Origin: Bacteroidales bacterium
GTDB taxonomy: Bacteria > Bacteroidota > Bacteroidia > Bacteroidales > PXBB01
DNA: 64,000 nt
Reading direction: 5' to 3'
NCBI GenBank assembly: GCA_003565735.1
Contig: PXBB01000002.1
Coordinates: forward strand, 1-64,000
The position numbers and the translations under genes are program-made. Below the pieces are notes generated by a model that ran no database searches, had not been told where the DNA came from, and saw nothing but the letters and a program-made list of their open reading frames with translations. Shown here piece after piece: positions 37,062 through 49,400 of the stretch (its first letter is position 1; each line of letters starts with the position of its first letter).

Positions 37062-37092
37062 TTGCACATATGCAATTTTTGGTTTATTTTTG
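37062..37092 (+). promoter_or_regulatory. Promoter for topoisomerase IV subunit B
   Basis: TTG (37062-37064), 20 nt, TATTTTTG (37085-37092), a near-perfect Bacteroidota promoter. Transcription would start near 37098, leaving a leader of about 8 nt before ATG 37106. It also rules out the ORF start at 37058. Confidence 0.75.
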
Positions 37093-37105
37093 CAAAAAAA
37101 ACGCA

Positions 37106-38938
37106 ATGGCAGAACAATACACCGAAGACTCGATACGATCGCTTAATTGGCAGGAACACATAAGGATGCGCCCCGGCATGTATATAGGAAAGCTTGGCGA
37201 CGGCGTTTCACAGGATGACGGCATTTATGTACTTATCAAAGAGATTATTGACAATGCTGTTGATGAGTTTATCATGGGCTATGGCAAGACTATTGAAGTT
37301 ACCATAAAAGAGCCCAAGGTTATTATCAGAGATTACGGACGAGGCATACCTTTAGGCAAGCTTATCGACTGTGTGTCAAAAATTAACACCGGCGCTAAAT
37401 ACGACTCTAAAGTTTTTAAAAAAACTGTCGGGCTGAATGGCGTAGGTACAAAAGCAGTGAATGCATTATCTTCATATTTCAAAATACAATCCATACGCGA
37501 TGGCAAAACCAAAACAGCAGAATTTGAACAAGGACTTTTGGTTTTGGAAAATGATGACTCAACAGCACTAAGCAACGGCACTGTTGTAAGCTTTATTCCT
37601 GATAAAAGCATTTTTCAGAATTATAATTTTTTGAGTGAGCATGTTGAAAAAATGCTCTGGAACTACGCCTATCTCAACAAAGGTTTAAGCATTAAATTCA
37701 ATGGCAAAAAAATAAAGTCGGAAAATGGCTTAAGCGACTTACTCGAACGTCATATTGACACCGCCATACACTATCCTTTAATACACATACAAGAAGGCGA
37801 TTTGGAGTTTGCTTTTACCCATAGTGTAAATCAGTATGGTGAAAATTATTTTTCTTTTGTTAACGGCCAGCACACAACACAAGGGGGAACACACCAGGCA
37901 GCTTTCAGAGAAGCTATTGTAAAAACAGTTCGTGAATTTTACCGTAAGGATTTTGACGCTTCCGACATCAGATCTTCTATTATAGCTGCCATTAGCCTTA
38001 AAGTGCAGGAGCCTGTTTTTGAATCACAAACCAAAACCAAGCTTGGTTCTCAACACATTGAACCGGGTGGCACTACGATTAGAAATTATGTAGGCGAAAT
38101 TGTAAAAAAACATCTGGACAACTACCTTCATATCAACCAAGAGGTTGCAAATACTTTGCTGGCTAAAATTTTACAATCTGAAAAAGAACGCAAAGAGATT
38201 TCCAATATTAAAAAAATTGCACGTGAAAGTATCAAAAAAGTCAGTCTGCATAACAAAAAACTCAGAGATTGTAAAGTACACTATAATTCCAATCATGAAA
38301 AAAAATTAGATTCTACATTATTTATCACAGAGGGAGATTCGGCCAGTGGCTCTATAACTAAATCCAGAGATGTGCAAACCCAGGCCGTTTTTAGCCTTAA
38401 AGGAAAGCCTCTTAACAGCTACGGCATGACCAAAAAGGTGGTGTATGAAAATGAAGAATTCAATCTTCTACAGGCTGCTCTCAATATTGAAGATGGTATT
38501 GAAAATCTTAGATACAACAACATTGTGATAGCTACCGACGCCGATGTTGACGGCATGCACATACGGCTTCTGCTTATCACTTTTTTTCTGCAGTTTTTTC
38601 CGGATATCATAAAAAATGGGCACCTTTACATTTTACAAACGCCTTTGTTCAGGGTACGTAATAAGTCGAAAGTTTTCTATTGCTATACTGATGAGGAGCG
38701 CGTAAATGCTTTGCGTTCTTTGGGTGCTTCGCCCGAAATAACCAGATTTAAAGGGCTGGGAGAAATCTCTCCCGACGAGTTTAAGCATTTTATTGGTAAG
38801 TCCATGCGACTCGACCCCGTCATGTACAACAGAAATATTTCCACAAAAGAAATTCTTGCTTTTTATATGGGGAAAAATACACCGGAACGTCAAAACTTTA
38901 TCATTGAAAACCTGAAATATGAACTTATAAACGAATAA
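37106..38938 (+). CDS. parE: DNA topoisomerase IV subunit B
   Basis: About 610 residues from ATG 37106 ([20 protein letters not shown]). It has the GHKL ATPase domain ([26 protein letters not shown]), a transducer domain, and a TOPRIM domain with EGDSASGS and DADVDGMHI metal-binding motifs. ParE-type proteins pair with ParC to decatenate chromosomes. The length and the short C-terminal region fit the Bacteroidota topoisomerase IV B subunit rather than full-length GyrB. The parC partner is not in the 72 nt downstream; a flavodoxin gene follows instead. Confidence 0.92.
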   Translation: MAEQYTEDSIRSLNWQEHIRMRPGMYIGKLGDGVSQDDGIYVLIKEIIDNAVDEFIMGYGKTIEVTIKEPKVIIRDYGRGIPLGKLIDCVSKINTGAKYDSKVFKKTVGLNGVGTKAVNALSSYFKIQSIRDGKTKTAEFEQGLLVLENDDSTALSNGTVVSFIPDKSIFQNYNFLSEHVEKMLWNYAYLNKGLSIKFNGKKIKSENGLSDLLERHIDTAIHYPLIHIQEGDLEFAFTHSVNQYGENYFSFVNGQHTTQGGTHQAAFREAIVKTVREFYRKDFDASDIRSSIIAAISLKVQEPVFESQTKTKLGSQHIEPGGTTIRNYVGEIVKKHLDNYLHINQEVANTLLAKILQSEKERKEISNIKKIARESIKKVSLHNKKLRDCKVHYNSNHEKKLDSTLFITEGDSASGSITKSRDVQTQAVFSLKGKPLNSYGMTKKVVYENEEFNLLQAALNIEDGIENLRYNNIVIATDADVDGMHIRLLLITFFLQFFPDIIKNGHLYILQTPLFRVRNKSKVFYCYTDEERVNALRSLGASPEITRFKGLGEISPDEFKHFIGKSMRLDPVMYNRNISTKEILAFYMGKNTPERQNFIIENLKYELINE

Positions 38939-39010
38939 TATTCTTAAACCCCCTATTAAAAGTAAACTTCAAGCAGTTATACACACAAAATCAACTTAAT
39001 AATTTTTACA

Positions 39011-39499
39011 ATGAAAACACTTATACTATATGCTTCAAGTCATGGCACCACAGAAAAAATTGCCCGACATATAGCTGCAAAACTTGAGCCTACAGTTAAC
39101 TGTGAACTATCAGATATCAAAAAACAAAAAAAAATATCCCTCGACACCTATAACTGCATCGTTATTGGCGCTTCTATACATGCCGGCAATGTCCAAAGGA
39201 GTATCAGAAATTTTTGCATCAAGCACGAAAGCATTCTTTTGTCCAAGCCGCTGGCTCTATTTCTTTCAGGAATGCATAAAGAAAAATACGAGGAGCAATT
39301 TGACAAAGCCTTTCCGAAAAATCTAAGAGACCATGCTTTCAGCAAAAGAAATGTTGGCGGTGAATTTATTTTTGAAAAAATGAATTTCTTCGAAAAAGCC
39401 ATTATTAAAAAAATAACCGGACTAAACAGCTCAGTTTCTGCAATAATCTATAAAGAAGCTGATGCTCTTGCCGAAGATATTTTAGCTTTAGCACAATAA
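39011..39499 (+). CDS. Flavodoxin-domain protein (HemG-like)
   Basis: The 162-residue protein has the FMN phosphate-binding start LILYASSHGTTEKIARHIA (residues 3-21), then VIGASIHAGNVQRSIRNF (about 52-70) and an LALFLSGMHKEKY segment typical of the flavodoxin-5/HemG-type group. Members include menaquinone-dependent protoporphyrinogen oxidase, but many are general flavodoxins, so a precise reaction is not claimed. It begins 72 nt after parE and may be read through from it, or be independently expressed. Confidence 0.85.
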   Translation: MKTLILYASSHGTTEKIARHIAAKLEPTVNCELSDIKKQKKISLDTYNCIVIGASIHAGNVQRSIRNFCIKHESILLSKPLALFLSGMHKEKYEEQFDKAFPKNLRDHAFSKRNVGGEFIFEKMNFFEKAIIKKITGLNSSVSAIIYKEADALAEDILALAQ

Positions 39500-39639
39500 T
39501 GAGCCTAAAAGTCATTTCAGAGACTGCTTAGCGGTTATATTGACTGAGATTTTTTTCTTGAAACATTTATATAACCTTTTTTTCATATTTTCTTAATGTA
39601 AAGAGTAAGACTTTTTAAGAAATTTGAAAAAAAAACGAA

Positions 39640-39876
39640 ATGGAAAAAAGTCTTAAAGAATCCATACAAAAACGACTTATTGGGGGCTTCAATATTTGCA
39701 CATATAGCAATCAAATAACAATAGAAGTCTTTCGAACAGATTTTTTGAATGCTCCCGAATCAATTAAGCACCAAAACCAGGAACTCTTACTATCTAAAAA
39801 ATATATGTGTGCAAGTGATTTTTTTATCCAATATAAAATGGTAAGAAATGTTACCCAAAACCACACAGAGCATTAA
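39640..39876 (+). CDS. Small ORF of unknown function
   Basis: A 78-residue ORF in a 425-nt space between the flavodoxin gene and manA. It starts MEKSLKESIQKRLIGGFNIC after an A-rich stretch typical of local starts, and shows a short helical N-terminus, mixed middle and no TM segment, signal peptide or recognised motif. Codon use looks normal for the window. It may be a real small protein; nothing else supports it. Confidence 0.4.
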   Translation: MEKSLKESIQKRLIGGFNICTYSNQITIEVFRTDFLNAPESIKHQNQELLLSKKYMCASDFFIQYKMVRNVTQNHTEH

Positions 39877-39924
39877 GCAAGTCGGGAATCAATTGCACAA
39901 CAGGCTAATGCGGATATGAAAAAA

Positions 39925-40902
39925 TTAAGCGTTGATAAAAACTTCCAGCAACGTTGTTTTTACATGAGGGATGACATTAAAATCGTAAATACAAGCAGGG
40001 ATAAGCACCACCTCCCCAGCATCCATTGCCGTATGATTTCCCTGATAAACCACATCAGCTTTACCTTCCGCACAAACAAAAGCAGTAAATGAATCCCGTT
40101 TACTAAGGTTAAAAGCCATGGGTGAGTTTAAAGGTAAATAATTAACGGAAAAATAAGACGTATCAAGTACAGCATTAGAAGTATTCTGCATACGATTGTA
40201 ATTGGTATAGTAGTTTTCATGATATTTAAAATCAATAGCATCCTGCGCTTCTTTTGTATGAAGCTGTCTGCTCATACCAGATGCATCTTTTCTATTCCAA
40301 TCGTAAATACGATAGGTAATATCAGAGGTTTGCTGAATTTCAGCCAGCAAAATACCTTTTCCAATAGCATGCACACGACCTGCAGGAATATTAAAAACAT
40401 CTCCTTTGTCAACTTTTACACGGTTTAAAATAGATTCAATTTGCCCTTCGTTTAACTTTTGCTCATATAAAGCTCTGTCAACACCTTCTTGAAAACCAAT
40501 TACAAGTTCCGAGTCTGCATCTGCGTCAATAATATACCACATTTCATTTTTACCCGGACATTGATGACGTTCTCCGGCAAGAGTATCATTTGGGTGAACC
40601 TGAACGGATAGATTGTCAGCGGCATTTAAAAATTTAATAAGAACAGGAAAGTGGGTTCCGAATTTTTCAAACAGCGACTCCCCTATCAACTCATCCAGGT
40701 AAACCTCAAGCACTTCACTTAATTTGTTACCTTTCAAAAAACCGTTCTCAACGACAGACTCATCATTTTCTACAGCAGACAAAGCCCACAGCTCCCCGCA
40801 ATTGTTCAATGGGCTAAAGTCCTTACCCAGGTATTTTTTTATTTTATCACCGCCCCATACCTTTTCTTTAAATATGGGTTTGAATTTTAAAGGATATAAC
40901 AT
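39925..40902 (-). CDS. manA: Type I mannose-6-phosphate isomerase
   Basis: 325 residues from ATG 40902 (MLYPLKFKPIFKEKVWGG), the usual family start. An ORF start at 40935 is inside the -7 element (40933-40940), so it is rejected. Zinc-site motifs are seen: LSVQVHPND and the ENEMWYII-type region (CPGKNEMWYIID), followed by GDVFNIPAGRVHAIGKG. The enzyme interconverts fructose-6-phosphate and mannose-6-phosphate, feeding GDP-mannose and surface glycan synthesis. Many T9SS cargo proteins of this group are glycosylated or A-LPS-anchored, so a link to the envelope is reasonable but indirect. Confidence 0.93.
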   Translation of the reverse strand: MLYPLKFKPIFKEKVWGGDKIKKYLGKDFSPLNNCGELWALSAVENDESVVENGFLKGNKLSEVLEVYLDELIGESLFEKFGTHFPVLIKFLNAADNLSVQVHPNDTLAGERHQCPGKNEMWYIIDADADSELVIGFQEGVDRALYEQKLNEGQIESILNRVKVDKGDVFNIPAGRVHAIGKGILLAEIQQTSDITYRIYDWNRKDASGMSRQLHTKEAQDAIDFKYHENYYTNYNRMQNTSNAVLDTSYFSVNYLPLNSPMAFNLSKRDSFTAFVCAEGKADVVYQGNHTAMDAGEVVLIPACIYDFNVIPHVKTTLLEVFINA

Positions 40903-40932
40903 ATTGTCGGTATTAAATATTTTACTTTTATG

Positions 40933-40964
40933 CAAAGGTAGTTAAATATCTAAGAGCATGGCAA
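40933..40964 (-). promoter_or_regulatory. Promoter for manA
   Basis: Minus strand: TTG (40962-40964), 21 nt, TACCTTTG (40933-40940). The predicted transcription start near 40927 leaves a leader of about 25 nt before ATG 40902. Confidence 0.65.
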
Positions 40965-41104
40965 AAGATGTACCGGTGTAAAAATGAGAGAGCAGGATTT
41001 CAACCTGCCTTATGCACTATTTTGTTTACTTTTTGTAAATAATACAGGCTACCGGTCAAAAAACCAAAATAGAATATATCCAAAGCTTGTGTTAATATCA
41101 AATA

Positions 41105-41923
41105 CTATAGATTGGCATGAGCAAGTTCATTGGTAAAATCAAGTTCGGAGCCCAATAAGCTATGAGGAATCATATACGTAATAATAAGAACTACAGCTGC
41201 CGCCAGCACCCACCAACGAGCACGAGCAGTATTTCGGAAAGTTTTATACAGTGCTATGCCCCAGAAAATAACAGCAACAGCCGTTTTATTATCTGTAAGG
41301 TCATGGCCGAGAGGAAAGCCTGTCCATAAATCGCCAAAAGCAAAAAGCTGCACTATAGGGCCGAATACCAAGCCCCCTAATACCAAAGTAACAAAAGTGA
41401 TCAACGATAAACGAAAAAGCTTGGCTTTACTGTAGAATACTTCAAGCAGCGCTCTGTTAGAATAAAGCATTGCTAAAAACATAAAAATTATATGAGGCAC
41501 CAGATAAATGGCAGGAACATGACCTTTATAACGTATTATTACCGGCTCTTCAACAAGAGGGTAATCCATCTCTCCGTCAGTTAAAACAATTTGATACATC
41601 ACCTTTCCGGCAGGTGGTTGAGTAGGAATAGTAGCCACCAGATAGCCATTTTCGGTTTGCATGCTTTTTTTGGTCCAGTCGTCATAGCTCAGATAGCGCC
41701 TAAATCTGTAATAACCATCTATAGGAGCCCCCTCCATATCAATTCGTATCTGTGCATCAGTCCCGGTTGTCTCAGTTCTAATAAGCCTGTAACTAATATC
41801 TGTGTTTTCTATGTTTACCGTACCTCTTACAGGTTTAGTGGGTCCCGTACGCCTTTGAAAATAAGCCAATAAAATTGTAAATACAATAGTAATCACCCAT
41901 AAATAAACAGCTGTTTTTTTCAT
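41105..41923 (-). CDS. Integral membrane protein of unknown function
   Basis: About 272 residues from ATG 41923 (MKKTAVYLWVITIVF); an ORF start at 41950 is also possible. It has an N-terminal TM helix (about 5-22), an extracytoplasmic beta-rich domain (about 25-130), and four or more C-terminal TM helices (about 135-260), the last around LAAAVVLIITYMIPHSLLG. No known domain is recognised. It is encoded just upstream of rnpB on the opposite strand. No function can be proposed. Confidence 0.7.
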   Translation of the reverse strand: MKKTAVYLWVITIVFTILLAYFQRRTGPTKPVRGTVNIENTDISYRLIRTETTGTDAQIRIDMEGAPIDGYYRFRRYLSYDDWTKKSMQTENGYLVATIPTQPPAGKVMYQIVLTDGEMDYPLVEEPVIIRYKGHVPAIYLVPHIIFMFLAMLYSNRALLEVFYSKAKLFRLSLITFVTLVLGGLVFGPIVQLFAFGDLWTGFPLGHDLTDNKTAVAVIFWGIALYKTFRNTARARWWVLAAAVVLIITYMIPHSLLGSELDFTNELAHANL

Positions 41924-42009
41924 TTTAATATTTTTTAATATGACATACAAAATTATAAAAACATATTTACTTTTTTATTTAAACCGAAATATTTGATGCG
42001 AATTTTGAT

Positions 42010-42017
42010 TATATTTG
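42010..42017 (+). promoter_or_regulatory. -7 element for rnpB
   Basis: TATATTTG immediately before the RNase P RNA, about 5 nt from its predicted 5' end at 42022. A TTTG at 41992-41995 is too close to be a standard -33. Confidence 0.55.
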
Positions 42018-42021
42018 CACT

Positions 42022-42371
42022 ATCCGGTTTGTTCTATCGCTACTTATTTACACATAAATAGAGGAAAGTCCGGGCAACACAGAGCACCATACTTCCTAAC
42101 GGGAAGTTTCTGCCATTGGCAGAAAGAGACAGTGCCACAGAAAATAACCGCCCAACTTAATGTTGTGGTAAGGGTGAAAACGTGAGGTAAGAGCTCACGC
42201 GCCGTTAAGGCGACTTAGCGGTGGGGTAAACCTTATGGGTTGAAAGGCCAAATAAACCGGGGCTTGAGGGTGGCTCGCCCAATCCCGGAGGGTAGGCTGA
42301 TAGATTTTACCTGTGAAGGTAAAACGAGATAAATGATAGAACACGACAGAACCCGGCTTATAGAACCGGAT
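42022..42371 (+). ncRNA. rnpB: RNase P RNA (bacterial class A type)
   Basis: About 350 nt with the conserved core: GAGGAAAGTCCGGGC (from 42061), the central AAGGGTGAAA and GTAAGAGCTCAC segments, GGTAAACCTTATGGGTTG, and the 3' AGATAAATGATAG...ACAGAACCCGGCTTA. P1 ends pair: CCGGTT (42024-42029) with AACCGG (42364-42369), and TTCTATC near 42032 with GATAGAA near 42335. The transcript is the ribozyme that matures tRNA 5' ends. It has its own -7 element and a strong terminator. Confidence 0.97.
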
Positions 42372-42372
42372 A

Positions 42373-42411
42373 CACTAAAGCCCTTGCAATGCAAGGGCTT
42401 TAGTGTTTTTT
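42373..42411 (+). terminator. Intrinsic terminator after rnpB
   Basis: A 15-bp perfect stem (42373-42387 with 42391-42405) around a 3-nt loop, followed by a run of T's. Confidence 0.93.
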
Positions 42412-42475
42412 GGTATGATGACTTTATACACCGACATCTGGGAAAAAGTCACCCCACAGAAAAGTGAAGGTTTGT

Positions 42476-44695
42476 TTAATTACTAACTACAAGTCTTTCA
42501 ACGAAAAAGGCTGTATCCGTTTGAATTCTTACCAGATAAAATCCTGAAGACAAGCTGCTGACATCAAGTTGATATGTTTTTGTATCCAAAGCACCCGAAA
42601 CAGTTTTCACAATTTTCCCTTCCATATCATAAATGGCAATTTCTTTTACAGTACTATTATAGTCAGACATTTTAATATTCAAACTGCTTGAAGCAGGATT
42701 TGGATAAAGAGAAAATAAGTTCTCATCCAGCTTAATATTTTTCACATTACTAAGCGTTTCTGCTGCTAATACAGCAGCAAGCGCATTGGCTTTGCCCCAG
42801 CCCCACTGCAAATGACCTTCGGGGCCAATCTGTCCTGTGTTTTGATCCAGGCGGGCTGTCATTTTAAGAATGTCCTTGGCTTGTGTTGCACTCATTGTAG
42901 GATACGCTTCTAACATAAGTGCCACAATACCGGTAACCATAGGAGCCGACATAGAAGTGCCGGAATATGCAACAAAATCATAATCGCGTCCATTAAAATG
43001 TACGGTTTGATTAACATCACCGGGGTTAACACTCCAGTCGAAAGAGTTCACTGAAGACACAACACTCTGGCCTGTTGATGCAATATCGGGCTTGGTACGA
43101 CCATCAACAGTTGGGCCGTAACTGCTAAAGCTGGAAATATTACCAAAATAAACAATATCGTTTGTATGAACAAACTCAGCTCTGTATGAAGCTGTAGTAA
43201 TCACATTGCGGCCTACGCCCGCAGGTTCACCAAGACCATAATGATGATTGCCGCCCGTGGCTCCCGGATAATTTGCTGATAAAGACACGCCCCAATTGGT
43301 ATATCTGTTATTCATTCTTACATTGTTCCAAATATGAAGAAGACAATTTTCGCTAGTGGCTAAAAGCACCAGTTTATTAGAACCTGTTTTTTTTACTTCT
43401 AAGCGAATATTGGGTTTGTCGTTGAGAAAGTGCCGCGCTGTTGACTGTATTCTTACAATAAGGCTGTCATTTCCTACAAGAATTGTATCATTAATGAATG
43501 GTTCATTTAAAGAATGATAAAATGGGGTTTGATAAAGTGTGCTGTCTGAGTTATCAACAAGGCGCAAGGCCACAGAAAAATCAGAATTTTCCGACCCCCA
43601 CATAGACAAAGTTTGCCCAAAAATATCATTTATATTAACGAAATTGACCACTGTTTTAAGGGTGTCGCCCGGGGTGTCATTAAAATCTTTGTCCAAGTGA
43701 AACGTGGACAAGCCACCGGTAATTACGGTGCCATTATTGCCGGCCGACCCAACAAAAATTTTTCCGGGACCGTGTAAAATGTCAATGCCTAAATTTTTCA
43801 GACTGGTACCATCATGGGGCCCCAAGTGGCTGCCAAAGCTCATGTTAACAACAAATGGTTTGTTTACGGAAGCTGCATAATTTGCTATGTATGAAAAGGC
43901 ATCAATAAGAGAAGGGGCATCACGTCTTAAGGATATAAATATCAATTCTGATTCATGAGCAGCACCTCTATGCAGTGTCCCAGCACCCGACCCACCGGCA
44001 ATACCGGCTACATGGGTTCCATGAGAGGAAGGTCCAAAAACATAAAGTGTATCCGAGCCTGCTGCCAATAAATTGTCTTTCCCTACAAATTCTGTCCCAA
44101 AACTATAACCGGCGGGAGGTGGCCCTGACAGCTTATTTTGGTCCCAGGCTCTACTGATGCGCAAATCGGTAAGCGTCGTGTCATAAAAATTGGGATGCGT
44201 ATAATCAAAGCCCCAATCGATTATGCCGATAATAACACCTTTGCCTCTATAGCCCTGCATCAGACCACCTAAACCGGCATTAACACTATCCACTCTTGCA
44301 GACGGCACAGCCAGTCTCAAATCGGGAGAAACAGGCTCCCCAACTTCAATATATTTGATACCGCTTATCTGTGCTAATTTTGAAAAGTGATGAATCGGTA
44401 CACGCATAGACCACAATTGTTCCAAGCGTGTGTCATTCAAAATATTTAATGACCTTAATTGTTCCTTATCTACATGATTGTCGTTCACTATGGCTAATAC
44501 TCCAATATGATAGGCACCATTAATATGAAAGAGGTCATAATCCTCAACAAGTTGTTTAAACAATTTTTCATTATTCATGGCCAAGGCCAGTTCGCGCTGA
44601 AACAATCTGGCTGTTGAATTCATTTGAACTTGTGCGTAAGTTAATGTTTGAAAGCAAAAGACGATTAAAACTAAAAGACAGATTTTGTTCTTCAT
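42476..44695 (-). CDS. S8 (subtilisin-like) serine protease with T9SS type A tail
   Basis: The 739-residue product has a signal peptide (about 1-21), a propeptide-like region (about 22-125), and an S8 catalytic domain: Asp160 (GIIDWGFDYTHP), His225 (SSHGTHVAG) and Ser581 (GTSMSAPMVTG). Around residues 330-500 a beta-rich insertion sits between His and Ser. The C-terminal domain (about 660-739) has LYPNPASSSLNIKM and the usual type A T9SS tail. It is therefore an exported surface or secreted protease. It is monocistronic, with its own -7 element at 44723-44730. Confidence 0.93.
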   Translation of the reverse strand: MKNKICLLVLIVFCFQTLTYAQVQMNSTARLFQRELALAMNNEKLFKQLVEDYDLFHINGAYHIGVLAIVNDNHVDKEQLRSLNILNDTRLEQLWSMRVPIHHFSKLAQISGIKYIEVGEPVSPDLRLAVPSARVDSVNAGLGGLMQGYRGKGVIIGIIDWGFDYTHPNFYDTTLTDLRISRAWDQNKLSGPPPAGYSFGTEFVGKDNLLAAGSDTLYVFGPSSHGTHVAGIAGGSGAGTLHRGAAHESELIFISLRRDAPSLIDAFSYIANYAASVNKPFVVNMSFGSHLGPHDGTSLKNLGIDILHGPGKIFVGSAGNNGTVITGGLSTFHLDKDFNDTPGDTLKTVVNFVNINDIFGQTLSMWGSENSDFSVALRLVDNSDSTLYQTPFYHSLNEPFINDTILVGNDSLIVRIQSTARHFLNDKPNIRLEVKKTGSNKLVLLATSENCLLHIWNNVRMNNRYTNWGVSLSANYPGATGGNHHYGLGEPAGVGRNVITTASYRAEFVHTNDIVYFGNISSFSSYGPTVDGRTKPDIASTGQSVVSSVNSFDWSVNPGDVNQTVHFNGRDYDFVAYSGTSMSAPMVTGIVALMLEAYPTMSATQAKDILKMTARLDQNTGQIGPEGHLQWGWGKANALAAVLAAETLSNVKNIKLDENLFSLYPNPASSSLNIKMSDYNSTVKEIAIYDMEGKIVKTVSGALDTKTYQLDVSSLSSGFYLVRIQTDTAFFVERLVVSN

Positions 44696-44722
44696 AAATT
44701 ATTAGATTTTGTTAAAAAAAAA

Positions 44723-44730
44723 CAAATTTA
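44723..44730 (-). promoter_or_regulatory. -7 element for the subtilase gene
   Basis: Minus-strand TAAATTTG, 28 nt upstream of ATG 44695, just after the gdhA terminator. Confidence 0.5.
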
Positions 44731-44760
44731 AATAAAAATGCTTTAAGCTACTCAAATAAA

Positions 44761-44799
44761 AAACAAAAAAAGAGGCTGCACGCAAATGCGGCAACCTCT
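44761..44799 (-). terminator. Intrinsic terminator after gdhA
   Basis: On the minus strand, stem AGAGGTTGC with GCAGCCTCT (one mismatch) and an inner CGCA/TGCG helix, then a T-rich run (A's at 44761-44770 on the plus strand). Confidence 0.8.
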
Positions 44800-44829
44800 T
44801 CATGCAAAACTTAAAGAGAAAGAAAAAGA

Positions 44830-46499
<1,670 letters not shown>

Positions 46500-49400
46500 A
46501 TGAGTGACGAAAATAACATAGAAGGGGTTTTACATAGCCTGGATGCAGATAATATTCAAAATCTTGATGATTTAATCAAGTCGCCGGATAAACTCAAAAA
46601 GATTCTTGCCGAGAAAAAAGAAAGGCTCAAGGAGCTAGAAACAATAAATCAAACAACCCGCATATTAAAAGAATCTAAAGACATTGATGTCATGTTGCGC
46701 CAAATATGCGAAATTCTGCCACGCGGCTGGCAGTATCCACGGCATACTGTAGCACGCATCAAATATGGTCGTAACATATTTACCAGCATAGGCTTTGAAG
46801 AAACAGAATGGCGGCTGATGAAAACCTTTGAAACGGTTGACAACAAGCAGGGTCTTATTGAAATTTTTTACACCAAGGACTTTGCTTTAGCTGATGAAGG
46901 GCCTTTTCTTAAAGAAGAAAGGGAACTCATTAACAATTTGGCAAATATTATTTCCGGCTACCTCAACACTCTGATAGGTAAAAATTATTTAAAAACCCTC
47001 GGCGTAGGCAGTAAGGATAAAAAAGAAAAAACATCTGAAGCACATATGAGCATGCAGCTGCTTCAGAAATTTCTTAAGAAACATAATTCCGACAGGGATA
47101 TTTACCACGACTTGATGCCTTTTAAGGTTCGGGAGATTCTGCTTGTAGCTAACCTTTATGATGCATATAGTATAGAGAAAGAAGGACGCTTTTTCGAACA
47201 GGTAACCGGGGAATACTACCAGCTCAACTTATCGTCTGCACCACGCATTACCGGTGTATCGACTCCTGAAGAAGCACTCGAAAAAATGCAGTTTAAGCAT
47301 TATGATTTGATAATAGTTATGATGGGCGTTGATAAAAACACACCCATTGAACTCAGCCAAATTATTAAACAAATATATCCGACTACACCAATTTTTTTGC
47401 TACTCAACAACAACAGTGACATATCCTTATTTGAAGACGGACACAAAAAAATATCCTATATTGACAAAGTGTTTGTCTGGAACGGCGACTCAAAGGTTTT
47501 TTTAGCTATGGTAAAATACCTTGAGGATATGCAAAATGTTGAAAATGATGTTGAAATCGGTCTTGTTAGAGTCATTTTGCTTGTTGAAGACTCAGCGCGC
47601 TATTACTCACGTTATTTACCCATCTTGTACGCTATAGTTATAGAACAAACACAAAGGCTTATTGAAGAGGTTAATATAAGGGATGAATTGTATAAACTTT
47701 TACGCATGCGTGTACGTCCTAAAATATTATTAACATCCACCTACGAGGAAACTGTTTACCTGTTTAATAAATTTAAAGACAACATGCTTTGTGTCATTTC
47801 TGACGTTAAGTTTGAAAGAGGTGGCAAACTTAACGACAGGGCTGGTTTATGTTTGATAAATTATGTCAAAAAACAATTAAATGACTTACCAACCCTTTTG
47901 CAATCATCCGATCCTGAAAATTCGATGGAAGCCTATAAGCTTAAATCTACTTTTGTAAATAAAAACTCAGACACTCTCAAGGAAGACCTAAAAAGCTTTA
48001 TAAGCTATTATTTAGGTTTTGGAAATTTTGTGTACAAGGACGAAGATGGTCGCAGAGAAATAGGCACCGCAACCAATATGCTGGAATTTGAAAAGCTTTT
48101 AAAAATAATACCTGATGAGTCTTTGGCGTATCATGCACGCCGCAATCATTTTTCGAACTGGATTATGGCCAGAGGCGAAATTTTTCTGGCAAAAAAAATA
48201 AAACCTATGAAAGTGTCTGATTTTGATAGCATCAAAGATGTCAGAAAGTATCTTCTGGACGCTATCGAATCATACCGCAATGAAAAAAATAAAGGGAAAG
48301 TGGTCAATTTTGAGGAAACGGCCTTGATGGACGAAACAACCATAGTGAGCTTAGCTTCCGGCGCACTAGGCGGCAAAGGACGCGGCTTGTCTTTTATCAG
48401 CACTTTGATTCATAACTTTAATTTTTCTGAAATTCTGCCGAATATTAAAATCCGGACACCACGCACTTCAATTATCGGCACTGATGAATTTGAAGCCTTT
48501 ATGGAAAGCAATAACCTGAGAGAAAAGGTGTATTACGAAAAAGATTATCAAGTTATCAAAGAGCTTTTTGCAGAAGGAAAGCTTACAATATCACTCGAAC
48601 GTAAGCTGCGAAGGTATGTTAAAATTATTAAGAAACCTCTAGCTGTGAGGTCGTCAAGTTTATTTGAAGACTCATTAATGCAACCTTTTGCGGGCATTTT
48701 TGACACTTATCTGTTGCCTAACAATGACGATGATATCAACACACGTTTTAATCAGCTTTCAACAGCTGTAAAACTCGTTTTTGCATCCATTTTTTCACCT
48801 ACTGCCCGCGGCTATTTTCAAGCTGTAAATTATAAAATTGAAGAAGAAAAAATGGCTGTTATAATACAAGAGGTTGTGGGCAATCAGCATAATGATAGCT
48901 TTTACCCTCACATCAGTGGTGTTGCTCAGTCGTACAATTTTTATCCGTTTTCTCATATGAAACCCGAAGAGGGTTACGCTGTTCTGGCAGTGGGCTTAGG
49001 TAAGTATGTCGTAGAGGGCGAAAAAACATACCGTTTTTCACCTAAATACCCCGATCTCGAAATAAATGCGCCTAAAGATCAGCTAAAAAACTCACAAGTG
49101 CACTTTTATGCTGTTGACATGAGCCGTAAAAAGATTAATTTGCTTGACGGTGAAGATGCCGGCTTGATTACACACGACATTTATAATGCAGAACAACATG
49201 GCACCATAAAACATTGCGTTTCTACATACGACGCCGATAACGAAAGAATAGTTCCGGGTCTTTCGCAGCCTGGACCCCGTATCATCAACTTTGCAAATAT
49301 TCTGAAATACGAATACATACCGTTGGCCAAAACGCTTCAAATCATTCTGAATGTCGTTAAAGAGGCTATGGGATCGCCTGTAGAAATAGAATTTGCAGTG

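Noticed and set aside
40985-41012. tRNA T-arm-like sequence on the minus strand
   Set aside because: A GCAGG-loop-CCTGC stem resembles a T-arm, but no matching acceptor, anticodon or D arm is present, so it is not a tRNA.
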